A stretch of DNA of 14,405 nucleotides from an uncultured Eubacteriales bacterium. Lineage in GTDB: Bacteria; Bacillota; Clostridia; Oscillospirales; Oscillospiraceae. The stretch spans positions 1 to 14,405 of the forward strand of contig URQA01000060.1 in assembly GCA_900549885.1 (NCBI GenBank), given 5' to 3'. Position 1 is the first letter of the stretch; every line of letters starts with the position of its first letter. This document shows positions 1 through 6,563 of the stretch, in pieces. Both the position numbers and the translations under genes were made by a program. Below the pieces are notes generated by a model that did not search any database, was not told the DNA's origin, and saw only the letters and a program-made list of their open reading frames with translations.

Positions 1-1145
1 TGAATATCTGTATCGTGTTCGCCCAGCTTGAACGGGAAACGATACAGAAGCGGGTGGCCGATTCCTACTACTCACGAAGCCTAAAGGGGTTCCGCATGGG
101 CGGCAAAGCTCCCTATGGGTTTCACACGGAGCCAATCAAGATAGATGGTATCAATACAAAGAAGTTAGTGGCAAATCCCGAAGAAGCGGAACAGGTCAAA
201 TTGATGTTTGAGATGTACGCCGAGCCAGGAACTTCCTACGGCGATATTGTCCGGCATTTTGCGGAGCATGGTATTAAAGATTTTTCCCGTCCGGCACTCG
301 CAAGCCTTTTGTGCAATCCCATTTATGTCAAGGCTGACCTTGATATTTATGAGTTTTTCAAAAGTCAGGGGACGGTCATCATCAATGACGCCGCTGACTT
401 TACGGGCACAAATGGGTGCTACTTCTATCGTGGCCGGGGAATGAAAGGCGACACCAAACACAATCTGCAAGGGCATACGCTGGTTATGGCTCCCAGCGAG
501 GGCTTGGTTTCTTCTGAACTGTGGCTGAAATGCCGAAAGAAGATTTTAGCCAACGCCAGTTATCAGGCGGGACGAAAGGCGGTCAATACTTGGTTAGCTG
601 GAAAAATCAAATGTGGCAGGTGCCAGAAAGCGTTAAAAGCCGAGGGCAGTTATGGGCGGTGGTACTTCCGTTGCAGTAAGCGTTCCGATAACAAAAGCTG
701 TGAGGGTGCGGGGACGCTCCGTATTCCCGATACGGAAGCTATTATCTATGCCGCTATGGTAAAAAAGCTAAAACCATTCCAGACCATCAAGGGGCGGAAA
801 AATGCCATGAAGTCCAATCCGAAGCTGACCGCCCTGCAAGTGGAACTCGCACAAGTCCAGCATGAAATCGAAACGCTCATTGACACGCTGACCGGGGCTA
901 ACCCCATCCTGCTCTCCTATGTGAACAGCAAGATTGAAGAATTGGATGGACGCAAGCAGGAGCTTGTCAAAAAGATAGCGGAGTTGAGTGTGGATACCAT
1001 CAGCCCGGAACAGGTCAAAGAAATTTCCGGCTATCTGGATACATGGGAAGAAGTGGACTTTGACGATAAGCGGCGGGTGGTGGATTTGATGATTTCCGCA
1101 ATTTACGCCACAAGCGAAAGTATCAACATCGTTTGGAAGATATGA
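1..1145 (+). CDS. Large serine recombinase, C-terminal part (truncated by window edge)
   Basis: This is the C-terminal part of a large serine site-specific recombinase that integrates or excises a mobile element. The frame is open to the left edge and reads NICIV before FAQLERE, so the GTG at 15 is internal and the catalytic serine lies outside the window. Counting from that GTG, visible parts are the end of the resolvase fold (FAQLERETIQKR), the recombinase domain with the YYSRSLKGFRMGGKAPYGF signature (residues 18-36), a zinc ribbon with Cys200, Cys203, Cys220 and Cys229, a charged helical stretch (about 275-340) expected to form a coiled coil, and a short C-terminal tail. The architecture matches recombinases of the TndX/TnpX and phage-integrase type. 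No gene of the same element follows, so the element most likely extends to the left and the gene sits at its end. The family call is secure; the element type is not known. Confidence 0.95.
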   Translation, partial: NICIVFAQLERETIQKRVADSYYSRSLKGFRMGGKAPYGFHTEPIKIDGINTKKLVANPEEAEQVKLMFEMYAEPGTSYGDIVRHFAEHGIKDFSRPALASLLCNPIYVKADLDIYEFFKSQGTVIINDAADFTGTNGCYFYRGRGMKGDTKHNLQGHTLVMAPSEGLVSSELWLKCRKKILANASYQAGRKAVNTWLAGKIKCGRCQKALKAEGSYGRWYFRCSKRSDNKSCEGAGTLRIPDTEAIIYAAMVKKLKPFQTIKGRKNAMKSNPKLTALQVELAQVQHEIETLIDTLTGANPILLSYVNSKIEELDGRKQELVKKIAELSVDTISPEQVKEISGYLDTWEEVDFDDKRRVVDLMISAIYATSESINIVWKI

Positions 1146-1161
1146 CGGCGCATAAGCGCCG
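1146..1161 (+). terminator. Short GC hairpin after the recombinase
   Basis: A six-base stem CGGCGC / GCGCCG with loop ATAA begins directly after the recombinase stop codon. It lacks a clear T run, so it may be a weak terminator or merely a structured 3' end. Confidence 0.4.
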
Positions 1162-1431
1162 CCATACAACGCAACCTTTCGCCCTTTGTAAACTAAGCTA
1201 CCCGAACTTTCCGGTGTATGGGCTTGTCTTTTATTTTCTTTCTCTGATTTGGGACAATCCTATATCTCCATCAATAATGTTCTGAGGATAGCACGTATCT
1301 ACGTATCTGGATTTGAGTCGATTGGCGTGCCCAATTGCTCTGGGATTGCTTAATTCCCCTTATAGCTCAGAATCTGAGTCAACTGAAAGCGCCCAAAATA
1401 AATAACTCGAAAAAGTGCTACAAAATAAAAG
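1162..1431. other. Gene-free spacer after the recombinase
   Basis: I see no convincing reading frame here. The attachment-site junction of the element that carries the recombinase would be expected close to the recombinase end, so it could lie in this spacer. It cannot be placed without the opposite end of the element or an empty site. Confidence 0.4.
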
Positions 1432-1465
1432 AAACCAGACAGGCTCCGTAGATCCTGTCTGGTTT
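1432..1465 (-). terminator. Strong hairpin, terminator on the minus strand
   Basis: A perfect 12-bp inverted repeat (AAACCAGACAGG at 1432-1443, CCTGTCTGGTTT at 1454-1465) encloses a 10-base loop. Read on the minus strand it is followed by a T-rich tail (TTTCTTTTATTTT), the form of a Rho-independent terminator. It lies just downstream of the tRNA-like fragment on the same strand and is probably the original terminator of that tRNA gene. Confidence 0.8.
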
Positions 1466-1470
1466 TGATT

Positions 1471-1514
1471 GCTGGGGAGGATTTGAACTCTCGACCTCGG
1501 GAGTATAAGAGTGC
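1471..1514 (-). pseudogene. tRNA 3'-half fragment (degenerate)
   Basis: Read on the minus strand this stretch has the usual variable-loop and T-arm layout of a tRNA 3' half: AGGTC, then GAGAG, the T-loop TTCAAAT, then CCTCC and an acceptor-like CCAGC. The expected T-stem partner of GAGAG would be CTCTC, so the stem is mutated. The upstream bases do not form an anticodon stem. It is therefore not a working tRNA but looks like the tail of one, with its terminator at 1432-1465 still present. tRNA 3' ends are common integration sites, so this may be an old attachment-site scar. The amino acid identity cannot be read. Confidence 0.45.
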
Positions 1515-1710
1515 GGTACCGTATTTCTCTGATACAGTCAGTTCTATTAGTCCTCAGAAATCTATGTTTAAGCTAAGATAGAAACTATTGATACTTCAGA
1601 TTCACGAGTTTTGAGTGATAAGCCTCTTATTTGTATCAGAGGTGGAAATTTTTTTCTGATTTATTGATGAACACTTTGTACTCAGAAAAATTCCAACAGA
1701 TTGTTTTCCA
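1515..1710. other. AT-rich stretch without a gene
   Basis: A short open frame on the plus strand (1631-1831) runs across the promoter and start of the next gene, has no ribosome binding site and resembles no known protein. I see nothing else that can be supported. Confidence 0.4.
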
Positions 1711-1752
1711 GCCCACAGAAAACCGCGACAATCACGGACTTTTCATGTGGGC
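1711..1752 (+). promoter_or_regulatory. Inverted repeat overlapping the -35 of the HD-GHKL gene
   Basis: GCCCACAGAAAA (1711-1722) is mirrored by TTTTCATGTGGGC (1740-1752), an inverted repeat with one bulged base. A further CCG/CGG pair lies inside. The right arm contains the proposed -35 hexamer. There is no T run after it. It could be an operator for a dimeric repressor or a structured leader; no regulator gene is next to it. Confidence 0.4.
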
Positions 1753-1768
1753 GAATCTATGGTATATT
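1740..1768 (+). promoter_or_regulatory. Promoter of the HD-GHKL gene
   Basis: TTTTCA (1740-1745) and TATATT (1763-1768) are separated by 17 bases, a good housekeeping-type match, and lie about 55 bases before the start codon at 1824. The ribosome binding site AGGGGG at 1810-1815 sits 8 bases before the ATG. Confidence 0.5.
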
Positions 1769-1823
1769 AATAATGAGAAATTATTCCAGCGCATAAGTTT
1801 CTTTCTGCTAGGGGGTATCGTTC

Positions 1824-4250
1824 ATGTATGAATATAAACTTGAGGCCCATCTGGGTACTCTGTGCGCTCAGTACCCAAGATACATAAATCTCAACTCTAC
1901 GTGGACTCTGAACAAACGCACCTGTTCTGATTTGTTGAAAAGCGTTGTCATCCGCTATCCCCATTTCAGCATGCATGATGCCAGCCATGCCGAAGCAGTC
2001 GTCTCCAAAATGGAAATGTTGCTGGGAAGCCGTATCCAAAAGCTGTCTCCTACCGATACCTGGTTGTTACTGCACGCCGCCTATGCCCATGACTTGGGGA
2101 TGGTGGTACAATGGAGTGAGATCAAGGATGTATGGGAGCAGCCTGAATTCCAAAGCTATCTTTCTTCTCTCTCCATCTCCACGGACCCGGACCTGCGCGC
2201 TGCCGCCAAATTCATTCAAGATACAAGCGGTCTCGCCTCCAGCCAGGTATGGCCGCTGGAGGCATATCGGTATGTTAGTCTAATCAATGCGAATTATTTT
2301 CGTACCCAGCACGCTCAACTTTCAAAAGCATATATCAATTCTGCAGTGCAGAAATTTGATTTGGATTTGGGGCATAATGGTTTGATTCAGCCCCGGCTCA
2401 TAAAACTGCTGGGCCAAATCTGCGCAATTCACACAGAGTCAACGGAAAAAGCACTTGATTTGGATTATCAAACAAATGGCTTTGACTCTGACTATGCCCA
2501 CCCCCGATTTGTCGCCATGCTTCTTCGCTTGGGAGATTTGCTGGACATTGACAACGGCCGCTTCAATACAGGTGCCGAACTGAGCTTCGGCGGCTTACCG
2601 GCAACTTCGATTCCCCACAAGGAAAAGCATGAATCCACCACCCAGTTGCTTGTCACACCCGCAGAAATAAGCTTTCGCAGTGATTGTCCTAACTCTGAAG
2701 CCTATCTTGAAGTGCGGCAATTTGTCACCTGGCTTGAAAGCGAAGTGGATTTTTTTACAAAATATTGGTCCAAAATCGCTCCGGAAGATTTGGGCGGCTA
2801 TGCCCCTTGTTTCGACCGCAAAGAACTTTTGATCAATGGTGTTCAGGATATTGATGGAGTGGCTGGCCTCAAGTTTGAAATCTCTCAGGACAAGGCATTC
2901 CAAATTATTGAAGGTTCTAATATTTATGAAGATCGCTTTGTGTTTATCCGGGAAGTGATTCAAAATGCATTGGATGCATCTAAGCTTCAACTTTGGAATG
3001 ACTTGACATCCGGCACTTATCGGGCTTGGTTTGACTTGCCAATTACATCGGCACTGCAACCTTATAATTTGAACAAAAAAATATATGAAAGTTATCCTGT
3101 TCAGGTTAAACTCTCTACTTTGCCTGATGGACTTGTTCAAGTGGAAATAACAGACCGGGGAACCGGAATCTCCGTGGACTCTTTCAAGCGTATGTGTAGT
3201 GTCGGTACCAGTAATTCAGGTTCCAAGCAAATCCAAAAAATGATACAAGATATGCCCAATTGGCTTCGACCGACAGCGGGCTTTGGAATCGGCCTGCAGT
3301 CTATTTTTCTTTTGACAGACCAATTTGAGGTCGACACCAGCACCGGAACCGAAACCTTCCACGCAGTTGTCCATTCCAAACGCACAGGAGGATATCTGCA
3401 ATTGCAACGTGCTGAAAAGTCTTTGCCCCGGGGAACCACGATTCGGATACAGTTTAAAATGCTGGAGAATTTCCAATTCTCCTTTGGCGGAGAGACCGAC
3501 CAGTATTTAGAGTTTCACTTGGATCCGATAAGTCCTGAGGACTATACAGGCGAAGTCCGTGTTCTGGAGTCCATTCGCATAAATTGCCAAGACTCTATGT
3601 TTCCCATTCATGTGGCTTGTGAGAAGGCACCTGTACCACCTATGGATGTGAAAAGCCAACTACCTATTGCCAATTCCGAATGGGAGAAGTGGAAGGATCG
3701 ATACCGCTACACAATGAGTAAAGATGCCGATCGGCTCCAGTTGTGGGATACGCAAAGTGCGACGTATGGAGAGTTTCAGTTTGTTGGTCAGGGATACCGT
3801 GGCAGCCGTGTTCGTTTTAAGGGTATGGAAGTAAATAAGGGAACCCCTCATTTACTAAAAGACGGCATATCCGTTACTCTTGATGTCTATGGTCTGGATA
3901 CCAAGGAAACCATTACACTGGACCGTTCTGCACTAACAAGAGATGGCAAAAGAAAAATATCCAATCTATTTCATGAATTTGTAACAGCATTTATAGAAAT
4001 CACGCTGAACCATTTGGAAAATGAAACTGCTACGTCAGATGCAGCATATCAAGTTCGCGGAAAGTTTGATCCATATGTATTCTGGCGGGTATGTAATCAT
4101 AAACAACGCTTGCGTATTCCTAAGGCCGTTCTGAATGCAATCAATGACACTGCTACTGTCATATTCAGGGATGGTGAACAGAAAGAATTCAAAAAAAGAG
4201 AAATACCTGTACAGAGACTATCTCTACGCTTGATAAACAATATTTTATAA
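1824..4250 (+). CDS. HD domain / GHKL (Hsp90-like) ATPase protein, main part of a frameshifted gene
   Basis: The ATG is supported by AGGGGG 8 bases upstream. Two domains can be seen. Residues about 45-320 form an HD phosphohydrolase-like domain with HDASH (His51, Asp52, His55), AHDLG (His89, Asp90) and RLGDLLD (Asp238), the expected metal ligands of the HD superfamily. Residues about 355-550 form a GHKL ATPase of the HtpG/MORC kind: N-box FIREVIQNALDAS with Glu377 and Asn381, DRGTGIS (Asp444) and the glycine loop GFGIG (486-490). Residues 550-808 match nothing I recognise. There is no signal peptide, so it is cytosolic. HD enzymes cleave phosphoesters and often nucleotides; GHKL ATPases act as ATP-driven clamps. 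Fusion of an ATP-gated clamp with a nucleotide hydrolase, beside a recombinase and a toxin-antitoxin pair, suggests a phage-defence or conflict role, which is inference. The true gene probably continues to 4903 in another frame. Confidence 0.85.
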   Translation: MYEYKLEAHLGTLCAQYPRYINLNSTWTLNKRTCSDLLKSVVIRYPHFSMHDASHAEAVVSKMEMLLGSRIQKLSPTDTWLLLHAAYAHDLGMVVQWSEIKDVWEQPEFQSYLSSLSISTDPDLRAAAKFIQDTSGLASSQVWPLEAYRYVSLINANYFRTQHAQLSKAYINSAVQKFDLDLGHNGLIQPRLIKLLGQICAIHTESTEKALDLDYQTNGFDSDYAHPRFVAMLLRLGDLLDIDNGRFNTGAELSFGGLPATSIPHKEKHESTTQLLVTPAEISFRSDCPNSEAYLEVRQFVTWLESEVDFFTKYWSKIAPEDLGGYAPCFDRKELLINGVQDIDGVAGLKFEISQDKAFQIIEGSNIYEDRFVFIREVIQNALDASKLQLWNDLTSGTYRAWFDLPITSALQPYNLNKKIYESYPVQVKLSTLPDGLVQVEITDRGTGISVDSFKRMCSVGTSNSGSKQIQKMIQDMPNWLRPTAGFGIGLQSIFLLTDQFEVDTSTGTETFHAVVHSKRTGGYLQLQRAEKSLPRGTTIRIQFKMLENFQFSFGGETDQYLEFHLDPISPEDYTGEVRVLESIRINCQDSMFPIHVACEKAPVPPMDVKSQLPIANSEWEKWKDRYRYTMSKDADRLQLWDTQSATYGEFQFVGQGYRGSRVRFKGMEVNKGTPHLLKDGISVTLDVYGLDTKETITLDRSALTRDGKRKISNLFHEFVTAFIEITLNHLENETATSDAAYQVRGKFDPYVFWRVCNHKQRLRIPKAVLNAINDTATVIFRDGEQKEFKKREIPVQRLSLRLINNIL
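4191..4197 (+). other. A7 tract, probable site of the frameshift
   Basis: Seven adenines follow TTC in the codons for EFKKR. One extra A would bring the first frame into the frame of the downstream part without a stop. The downstream frame is open from 4178, so the switch must lie between 4178 and 4250, and this tract is the only long homopolymer there. It is not a canonical in-phase A AAA AAG slippery site. Confidence 0.5.
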
Positions 4251-4303
4251 ATCTGGATGCATTTAATTCCCATACAGGCCCAAACTCCATCCAATATCAA
4301 AAG

Positions 4304-4903
4304 ATGTGTCAAATCCTTGACCGAGCGGAGGGTTGCTCAATTGAACAAATCATAGCAGATCCTATCCTGAACGATGAAATAAAGCACGGCCTACTTCACA
4401 CACTCCAAATTCCCGCGCCTGGCGAACCGCTTCTTCTATATACTCTCTCTGCCGAAGATAATGTTCTGCTTGATGCCCAAGGTCATGCAAAGGCAGCCAT
4501 TTTGAAAGGACTGAGCGGCCCGATTGAGGGGATGAGTTACACTCGTTCTTATGACAAAAACCATCGTGCCAAACGATATGCCATTCCTGCCTTGTCTGCG
4601 TACAGTGCCCTTGCTGTTGATTATACTCCTTACGGGATTGCTGAACCCAGCGGGATCTGCACCTACTTGATCCTTGCCCCCTTTGTCCGCGAAGAAGCAC
4701 ACATGATGCCGGAGCAGCCCAAAGAGCGTTTTATTGAACTGGTCACATCTTCTGAAACCTTTCCATATGTGGTTGAGTATGTTAATCAACACTCCATCAA
4801 TATAGCGTCAAAAGAACAAATAATTGCAGATTATCGAAGATTGATTGGAGACTACTACGACGCGCTGCTTAAAACGCCGAGTTCATATGACGAGAATAGC
4901 TAA
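4304..4903 (+). CDS. C-terminal part of the HD-GHKL protein in the -1 frame (or a separate unknown protein)
   Basis: This 199-residue frame starts formally at the ATG at 4304, but no ribosome binding site precedes it. The frame stays open back to 4178 and reads a protein-like sequence (FINLDAFNSHTGPNSIQY) ahead of the ATG. It therefore overlaps the end of the preceding gene and is best explained as its C-terminus after loss of one base, giving a full protein of about 1026 residues. No known domain is visible. The sequence is soluble and mixed, with a conserved-looking aromatic and proline-rich centre (SYTRSYDKNHRAKRYAIPAL) and a helical end. The alternative is a separately translated second subunit. 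A hairpin terminator at 4981 closes the unit. Confidence 0.65.
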   Translation: MCQILDRAEGCSIEQIIADPILNDEIKHGLLHTLQIPAPGEPLLLYTLSAEDNVLLDAQGHAKAAILKGLSGPIEGMSYTRSYDKNHRAKRYAIPALSAYSALAVDYTPYGIAEPSGICTYLILAPFVREEAHMMPEQPKERFIELVTSSETFPYVVEYVNQHSINIASKEQIIADYRRLIGDYYDALLKTPSSYDENS

Positions 4904-4980
4904 TATTTTAATGTTAAAGCGAGGGTTCTATAAGAGCCGGTCTTCACTTTTAACATTCTTGGATTGAGTGTTTTCTACTA

Positions 4981-5000
4981 TGCCTCGATTTTCCGAGGCA
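4981..5000 (+). terminator. Terminator after the HD-GHKL unit
   Basis: A seven-base stem TGCCTCG / CGAGGCA with loop ATTTTC is followed by TTATCTT. It lies about 80 bases after the last stop codon and before the next promoter. Confidence 0.6.
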
Positions 5001-5066
5001 TTATCTTCCTACCTCAAATCCTTTTACAAAATATATTTGACCAGCCACCAATACTTTTCATATACA

Positions 5067-5095
5067 TTGCCTACAGTGCTAAAACATAGTACAAT
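5067..5095 (+). promoter_or_regulatory. Promoter of the MNT/HEPN pair
   Basis: TTGCCT (5067-5072) and TACAAT (5090-5095) are spaced by 17 bases and end 24 bases before the ATG at 5120. A strong ribosome binding site GGAGGTGAT follows at 5107-5115. Confidence 0.6.
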
Positions 5096-5119
5096 ACAAG
5101 CATATGGGAGGTGATCCTC

Positions 5120-5356
5120 ATGCTAAGCGAGCAGCAAATCAAAGACAGCGTTTCCATCGCAGCGAAAGAATATCCTATCAAGTGTGTCGATCTATTCGGC
5201 TCCTATGCAAGCGGCAAGTACCACCAAAACAGCGACGTAGATCTGCTGGCAGCGTTTCATACAGACAGAGTCTCGCTCTTGACCCTCAACAGCGTAAAGT
5301 ATCGGCTGGAGGAATTATGGGGCGTAGACAGGAGGATACCTCTTTATGGAGCCTAG
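5120..5356 (+). CDS. MNT-type nucleotidyltransferase antitoxin (MntA-like), probably shortened
   Basis: This is a minimal nucleotidyltransferase of the kind that forms toxin-antitoxin pairs with HEPN RNases; known MntA members inactivate HepT by adding AMP to it. The hallmark is FGSYASGKYHQNSDVDLL, the GSxAxG...SDxDL motif with both metal-binding aspartates, at residues about 27-44. The ATG at 5120 was chosen over the GTG at 5111 because the GTG lies within the ribosome binding site GGAGGTGAT, which is correctly spaced from 5120. At 78 residues it is short: family members usually have a further stretch carrying the third acidic residue after the LEELWGVD helix. Here that helix runs almost straight into RRIPLYGA and the stop. 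An internal deletion is likely. It overlaps the HEPN gene by 11 bases, the usual arrangement. Confidence 0.8.
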   Translation: MLSEQQIKDSVSIAAKEYPIKCVDLFGSYASGKYHQNSDVDLLAAFHTDRVSLLTLNSVKYRLEELWGVDRRIPLYGA

Positions 5357-5672
5357 GGATGAGGTGATCTTGCGGAAGGCCCTCTCTGAGATTGATATTG
5401 CCGAAAACAGGATGGGTGATCACTCATTGGCAGAGTTTAACGAAAATGAGATGTTGATGCGGGCCATCTGTATGACTGTGATCAATATCGGAGAATTGGT
5501 GAAAACTTTATCTGAGTCATTTCGGCGAACTCACCACGATATACCTTGGAAAGTGATCGCAGGTTTTCGCGATATCGCGCTCACAAATATCAAACGCTCA
5601 AAATGGGTGATGTTTATGAAACTGTTCAGACAGACTTCCCTGTTCTTCGCGTTCAAACCAACTCAATTTTAG
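5346..5672 (+). pseudogene. HEPN (HepT-like, DUF86) RNase toxin, frameshifted in its catalytic motif
   Basis: The gene starts at an ATG with AGGAGG at 5331-5336 and overlaps the antitoxin gene. Residues 1-78 read like a HepT/DUF86 toxin: helical, with ICMTVINIGELVKTLSE and IPWKVIAGFRDIA. HEPN toxins cut RNA with an R-x4-6-H motif, here expected as RDIAAH followed by KY. After RDIA at 5579 the reading frame slips: the family-like continuation HKYQTLKMGDVYETVQTDFP and on to a TAA at 5678-5680 lies in the -1 frame. The frame actually translated gives an unrelated tail (LTNIKRSKWVMF) and stops at 5672. The catalytic histidine is thus lost. One extra base around 5577-5581 would restore it. The toxin is therefore probably inactive, which would also allow decay of the antitoxin. 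Confidence 0.85.
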
Positions 5673-5698
5673 AAGAATAAGTAAAATATCATATCAGG

Positions 5699-5724
5699 AA
5701 AAGCGGAGCAATTGCTCCGCTTTT
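5699..5724 (+). terminator. Terminator after the MNT/HEPN pair
   Basis: A perfect 26-base palindrome centred on GCAATTGC, with arms AAAAGCGGAGCAA and TTGCTCCGCTTTT, is followed by ATTTTTTG. It lies 19 bases after the original HEPN stop and can work in both directions. Confidence 0.85.
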
Positions 5725-5745
5725 ATTTTTTGAAAGGCGCCCCTT

Positions 5746-5832
5746 ATGGATAGTAGAACATACCAAATGATGTTGCGTGATGCCACGGAGATCACAAGGA
5801 TAATGCCCAATGACCCTGCTCATCCTCTGTGA
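5746..5832 (+). CDS. Very short open frame (28 residues) before the next gene
   Basis: MDSRTYQMMLRDATEITRIM starts 8 bases after a weak AAAGG, right behind the terminator, and ends in DPAHPL. Its end overlaps the start of the next frame. Dropping one base near 5827 would join it in frame to CELIQGFLGDG of the next gene, so it may be the true N-terminus of that gene after a frameshift. Equally it may be chance. Confidence 0.3.
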   Translation: MDSRTYQMMLRDATEITRIMPNDPAHPL

Positions 5833-6043
5833 GCTTATCCAAGGTTTTCTTGGTGACGGTCTTTGGGACGCTGCGGAAATCGTGATCAAAAAACTTTATG
5901 GAGTGGCGGAACTGGAACATCCCGACGATGCGGAGCCATGGAATAATGCCTCTCTATCTCTGTTCGTATCCATGCTCCTGGAGTGCTGGGAAACACATCA
6001 CACCGAACATGGCCCGGCTTGGACGGAGGACGGTGACATATGA
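5810..6043 (+). CDS. Small acidic protein of unknown function (77 residues)
   Basis: I do not recognise this protein. It starts at an ATG 9 bases after AAGGA and is acidic, with a hydrophobic N-terminal helix (TLLILCELIQGFLG), a second helix (LWDAAEIVIKKLYGVAEL) and a histidine/tryptophan-rich end (ECWETHHTEHGPAW). Its stop codon overlaps the start of the following gene as ATGA, which argues that both are translated as a pair. No signal peptide or membrane segment is clear. Small paired genes like these are typical cargo of conjugative elements and prophages. It may be longer at the N-terminus if the 5746 frame belongs to it. Confidence 0.5.
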   Translation: MTLLILCELIQGFLGDGLWDAAEIVIKKLYGVAELEHPDDAEPWNNASLSLFVSMLLECWETHHTEHGPAWTEDGDI

Positions 6044-6225
6044 CCCAGAACCAATATTTTTCCGGATTGACCCTCCGCCTCCGGCCAGTGGACTTTACTG
6101 TGCTTTCTCAAGAGGACGTCCTTCTCCTCTTAGAATGGGATGGCCGCTCTCTGTGCCTGATCGCCAGCGACGGCAGCGTCCGCTACCGGCAGGAGGACAT
6201 GGAAGCACTCCTGCCTCCATCATAG
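6040..6225 (+). CDS. Small protein of unknown function (61 residues), coupled to the previous gene
   Basis: The start overlaps the previous stop as ATGA, suggesting translational coupling. The protein has alternating hydrophobic and charged positions (LTLRLRPVDFTVLSQEDVLLLLEWDGRSLCLIASDGSVRY, shown in parts as a beta-rich fold) and ends in EALLPPS. I know no family for it. Its last codons overlap the end of the decayed minus-strand gene that follows, so the 3' end may have been reshaped by the insertion junction. Confidence 0.45.
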   Translation: MTQNQYFSGLTLRLRPVDFTVLSQEDVLLLLEWDGRSLCLIASDGSVRYRQEDMEALLPPS

Positions 6226-6452
6226 ATATCATCAGGTCCTTGCGGGATTCCACCTTGTTTTGCAGCTTCTGAAGATTGTCAGTCACGTCATGGGGAAGGT
6301 TGATAATTTTTCCATTCCGTATTTCTCATAGTAGCGATTCCAAAAATACTCGTTTGCCAGACAGCCGCCTTGTACATCCAGCAGATGTAGGTGGCCTGGT
6401 GATTCATGCACTTGCTGTCCTGATAATTGTACACCTGACACCAAGAGCACCT
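6207..6452 (-). pseudogene. Decayed gene remnant with two frameshifts
   Basis: Three open pieces on the minus strand read as one protein if two lost bases are restored. The first piece, from 6452 down to about 6363, gives CSWCQVYNYQDSKCM and ATYICWMYKAA. After a slip near 6362 it continues as CLANEYFWNRYYEKYG and MEKLSTFP. After a second slip in the GGGG at 6292-6295 (CCCC on the coding strand) it continues as HDVTDNLQKLQNKV and ESRKDLMISMMEAG. An in-frame stop lies upstream at 6453-6455. I do not know the family, though FWNRYYEKYGMEKLSTFP resembles helical segments of accessory proteins in conjugative elements. It is not functional as it stands. Its end abuts the stop of the small plus-strand gene at 6225. 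Confidence 0.55.
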
Positions 6453-6537
6453 TTACCGCTCGGGCAGTTGATATACTTCCCGCTGAACTAGATCTTCTAT
6501 TCATGGCTCACAGCTCATCCCTTTTTCTGTTCAGAAA

Positions 6538-6563
6538 AACGGCATCCTCGAAAGGATACCGTT
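6538..6563 (-). terminator. Terminator for the LysR gene (minus strand)
   Basis: An 11-base stem with one mismatch (AACGGCATCCT and AGGATACCGTT) encloses loop CGAA. Read on the minus strand it ends in TTTTTCTG. It lies about 220 bases downstream of the LysR stop. It is closely similar to the hairpin at 10949-10976. Confidence 0.6.

Noticed and set aside
15..17. GTG as the start of the recombinase gene
   Set aside because: The frame is open further left and reads the conserved ICIVFAQLERE segment, so the gene is cut by the window edge.
4191..4198. Programmed -1 frameshifting at A AAA AAG
   Set aside because: The A7G sequence is present, but the zero-frame codons are AAA AAA AGA, so the slippery heptamer is out of phase. 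A base loss is simpler.
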